Under the pieces are notes generated by a model. The model did no database searches, had not been told where the DNA came from, and saw only the letters and a program-made list of their open reading frames with translations. A stretch of DNA of 64,000 bases from Vagococcus acidifermentans (GTDB lineage: Bacteria > Bacillota > Bacilli > Lactobacillales > Vagococcaceae). The position numbers and the translations under genes are program-made. Every line of letters begins with the position of its first letter. Positions within the stretch are counted from its first letter, which is position 1. Location: assembly GCF_003987655.1 (NCBI RefSeq), contig NZ_NGKC01000012.1, positions 1-64,000 on the forward strand, in the 5' to 3' direction. Below are positions 61,577-64,000 of the stretch, one piece after another.

Positions 61577-63430
61577 GTGGCGATTGTCAATCGCTGGTAT
61601 CAAATTTTAAACTTGCTGGTCTTGCATGATACGTTATCTACAGACCAGATGAAAGAGATTATTCATGTGAGCGACCAGACGCTGAAAAAGGACATACGTC
61701 TTCTGAATGAACAAATTCAGGGATATGCCCACATCAACGAGGTGAACAAAAGTTATCAGCTGGTTATCGATAAATATGATTCGTTTTTCGACATCATGGA
61801 AGGCAGTCTTAAAGGGGAAAGCGACTTTAATTCTTCAAATAAGCGGGCGGCCTACATTCTGAAACGATTGATAGAAAGCGACACGTATGTGCTGATTGAT
61901 GATTTGTCGGATGAGGTGGGTGTCAGCCGCAGCACGGTCAACAAGGATTTGAAAGAGGTCAAAAGAATCAGCAATACTTACAGTGTCGACGTTGTAGGGA
62001 CGCCGAACAAGGGACTGATTCTGGAAGGAAACGAACTGGAACTGCGTTTGATTTATCTGAATCATGTGATTGATTATTTTCCTGAAAAGCAGCTGCCGCA
62101 AGCGGTGACTGACTTGATTGAAGCTTATTGCGAGGAGCAGCTGCTGGAGAAAACGATTTGTGCAAAATGGAAAAAGGTGGTGTGCATCACGCTGAACCGC
62201 ATTCTCAGCGGGCGGCCGATGACACGGGAAATCCAGCACTACACGAACTATCAGCTGGAAACCGAAGCGTTCTTGTCATTTATCTGCGAACTGGAAACAG
62301 GGCAGCGTCTGTCTTTGGGACAGTATGACATCGATTTTATCAGTTTTCCGCTCAACATCAGCAACACAGGAACTGTTGAAAAACAATACATCAATGAGTC
62401 CTTTGTCCGGAGTTTGTTCGATGCAATGATGGTCAAGGTCAGAGAAGTCGCTCTTTTAGAGATAGATGAAGAAAAACTCTATCAGAATTTATACTTCCAT
62501 CTCTCTTATTTGCTCAATCGGCTGATTTTCCACTTTGAGACGTATGATTATTTTTATGGTGAAATTGAAAAAAATTACCCGTTTGCTTACGAATTGGCAA
62601 AAGTCGCCATGCGGGAGTTATGCCGCAAGATTGAGCGGCAGCCGACTGCTGTGGAAACAAGCTACTTGGCAGTTTATTTCGAATTATCGCTCAGAGAGCA
62701 GGAAAGTAAACAGGAGAAGGAAATTGCCATTGTCTGCAATACAGGCAAAGGGACAGCCACTTTGATTCACCAGCAGATTCAGACCGTCTTGGGACCGGAT
62801 ATCCGGATTGCCCAGTACACTGAGTCTGAATATGAAAAGCAGGACATGGACCGTTACTTTGCTATTTTTACAACGATTCCGCTGAAAAATATCAAAGAAG
62901 GTACACCGGTCATCCGTCTGACCAACTTGTTCAATGATGAATGGCTGCAAATGGAGTGGCAGCGTGTTCGAAAATCAAGACAGCTGGATTTTTCATCAGT
63001 TGTTTTCCGTGTGGCACATTTGACTCCTGAAAAGTCGTATGAGCTGCATTTGACCAGCATGGTCAGCGAACTGGAAGAAGCGCAGCTGGTGGACGAAAAC
63101 TTCGGGAAACGCATATTTTACCGTGAAACACAGCAGACGACTGTTTTCAGCAACGGCGTGGCGTTCCCTCACGCGCTGAATGAGGCACATCAGGAAATTG
63201 TTTTTTTTCTCGGCATCTTGCCGGATACACTGCAGACGCCTGATGGGGATATCCAGCTGATATTTTTGGTAGGCATCCCGAATCAAATGAGCGACGGCGT
63301 GGAAGCGGAATTGCTGAATCTTTACAACAGCATGTTAAAGATTGCATCAGACAGCCGTCTTCGTCACATGCTGAAACGGATCGGCACGGGCCGGGAACTG
63401 ATGGATTGGATGAAAGAAGAGGTATTATAA
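61577..63430 (+). CDS. gutR: Sorbitol operon regulator GutR (PRD-type)
   Basis: A 617-residue PTS-controlled activator: two helix-turn-helix domains (about 1-60 and 80-135), PRD region (about 165-385), an EIIB-like domain with Cys in IVCNTGKGTA (about 393) and an EIIA-like domain with His in VAFPHALNE (about 530). Phosphorylation of these sites by the sorbitol PTS and HPr tunes transcription. Starts with GTG after AGGAGGT. It is co-transcribed with gutF and gutM. Confidence 0.9.
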   Translation: MAIVNRWYQILNLLVLHDTLSTDQMKEIIHVSDQTLKKDIRLLNEQIQGYAHINEVNKSYQLVIDKYDSFFDIMEGSLKGESDFNSSNKRAAYILKRLIESDTYVLIDDLSDEVGVSRSTVNKDLKEVKRISNTYSVDVVGTPNKGLILEGNELELRLIYLNHVIDYFPEKQLPQAVTDLIEAYCEEQLLEKTICAKWKKVVCITLNRILSGRPMTREIQHYTNYQLETEAFLSFICELETGQRLSLGQYDIDFISFPLNISNTGTVEKQYINESFVRSLFDAMMVKVREVALLEIDEEKLYQNLYFHLSYLLNRLIFHFETYDYFYGEIEKNYPFAYELAKVAMRELCRKIERQPTAVETSYLAVYFELSLREQESKQEKEIAIVCNTGKGTATLIHQQIQTVLGPDIRIAQYTESEYEKQDMDRYFAIFTTIPLKNIKEGTPVIRLTNLFNDEWLQMEWQRVRKSRQLDFSSVVFRVAHLTPEKSYELHLTSMVSELEEAQLVDENFGKRIFYRETQQTTVFSNGVAFPHALNEAHQEIVFFLGILPDTLQTPDGDIQLIFLVGIPNQMSDGVEAELLNLYNSMLKIASDSRLRHMLKRIGTGRELMDWMKEEVL

Positions 63431-63431
63431 C

Positions 63432-63917
63432 ATGAATGCTATTTATGTATTGGGGGCACTCGTATTAGGCGCCTACATTTTACAAGTTATTTTTGGATTG
63501 AAACAAATCAAACATTTTAATGCCGTGTACCAAATGCTGAGACGTCAAGGCAAAGTCGCTATCGGCCGCTATGCAGGCAAAATCAAAGCGGGCACGATCG
63601 TCATGTTTGCAGTGGATGAAGAGGGCATCATCATTGAGGCTGTTAAAATGCAAGGCGTGACCGTCATGGCAAAGTTCAAACGGATGCCGAGGTATCTCCA
63701 TCTGGCTATCGAGTCGCTGACACCCGATCATGAAGTAGTCAAGCAGGAAAACAAATTGATGAGACGGACTATCGCCAATGCCAGAGAAATCTACCTGCGG
63801 GTGCAGGCGGGCGACTACCGCGAAGAAACACCGCCGTCGCCGTTTGCGTCACTGGCGCTGCACATAAAAATTTGGATGAACAGAGTACAAACAACATTAA
63901 AAAGAGGTGTGGAATAA
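63432..63917 (+). CDS. gutM: Glucitol operon activator GutM
   Basis: A 161-residue accessory activator with one N-terminal membrane helix (about 4-22) and a soluble domain with the pattern HFNAVYQMLRRQGKVAIGRY typical of GutM, including the later AIVMFAVDEEG-like core. It begins one base after the gutR stop region and its stop overlaps the srlA start by one base. It works with GutR to activate the sorbitol operon. Confidence 0.88.
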   Translation: MNAIYVLGALVLGAYILQVIFGLKQIKHFNAVYQMLRRQGKVAIGRYAGKIKAGTIVMFAVDEEGIIIEAVKMQGVTVMAKFKRMPRYLHLAIESLTPDHEVVKQENKLMRRTIANAREIYLRVQAGDYREETPPSPFASLALHIKIWMNRVQTTLKRGVE

Positions 63918-64000
63918 TGAGTTATGTAACAAAATTTGCAGAAGGTTTTATGGGTTTATTCCAAGAAGGAGCCCAGACCTTTATCGGCTGGATGACCAGT
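63917..64000 (+). CDS. srlA: Sorbitol PTS EIIC subunit, 5' end only
   Basis: The first 28 codons (MSYVTKFAEGFMGLFQEG, then AQTFIGWMTS) match the N-terminal segment of glucitol/sorbitol EIIC proteins. The gene runs off the window edge. Its start codon shares one base with the gutM stop, so it is translationally coupled. Confidence 0.85.
   Translation, partial: MSYVTKFAEGFMGLFQEGAQTFIGWMTS

Overview
The window looks like chromosomal DNA of a lactic acid bacterium (order Lactobacillales; family not resolved). The evidence is a complete sodium-type V-ATPase operon in the Enterococcus hirae order ntpFIKECGABD followed by ntpJ, an htrA/rlmH neighbourhood of the kind found near the replication origin in Firmicutes, a Lactobacillus-style gut (sorbitol) operon, several PTS loci with PRD regulators, and strong GGAGG ribosome binding sites. 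There is no rRNA, tRNA, CRISPR array or intact insertion sequence in the window.

Layout. 1-2.6 kb: hairpin cluster, then a methionine ABC transporter (metNIQ) whose ATPase lacks the usual C-terminal regulatory domain. 2.6-4.7 kb: divergent htrA and rlmH, with a cluster of DnaA boxes between and around them and an SCC-type attachment sequence at the 3' end of rlmH. 4.7-9.5 kb: small accessory genes, an Rgg-type regulator, an ABC-F ribosome-protection gene with a leader peptide and attenuator, and an XRE regulator/membrane-protein pair. 9.5-12.4 kb: beta-glucoside PTS with its LicT antiterminator and RAT/terminator leader. 12.6-19.6 kb: truA and a type I restriction-modification system (hsdM-hsdS-hsdR). 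19.6-24.5 kb: TetR with two tiny membrane proteins, a CapA-like protein, the ruins of a moxR/transglutaminase locus, and an MFS exporter. 24.6-34.8 kb: V-ATPase operon behind an attenuator-like hairpin, then the K+ transporter gene ntpJ. 34.9-42.2 kb: an eight-gene operon joining a NitT/TauT-type ABC transporter, a Pst-type ABC transporter and a soluble HAD protein, preceded by a roughly 570-nt structured leader. 42.3-46.1 kb: a 38-residue peptide gene, an amphi-Trp protein, a metallophosphoesterase and an M50-type protease. 46.2-54.7 kb: a Gat-type PTS operon with a dehydrogenase, RhaD aldolase, FucO reductase and an epimerase. 54.7-60.4 kb: LysM/Apf-like wall protein, aminopeptidase P, Ldh2-type dehydrogenase, YjeM transporter. 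60.7-64.0 kb: start of a sorbitol operon (SDR dehydrogenase, gutR, gutM, partial srlA).

How the genes work together. The NtpK ring subunit has every known Na+ ligand at the E. hirae residue numbers, so the V-ATPase should pump Na+, with NtpJ linking this to K+ uptake. Sugar and polyol use is under PTS/PRD control, with candidate cre sites at two loci. The least explained systems are (i) the double-ABC/HAD operon with its orphan leader RNA, whose NitT-type binding protein carries unusual Cys/His residues, and (ii) the PTS-RhaD-FucO operon, which reads as a route from an imported polyol (possibly a 6-deoxyhexitol such as rhamnitol) to DHAP and a diol, without the classical isomerase and kinase. 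Substrates for both are inferences from gene content only.
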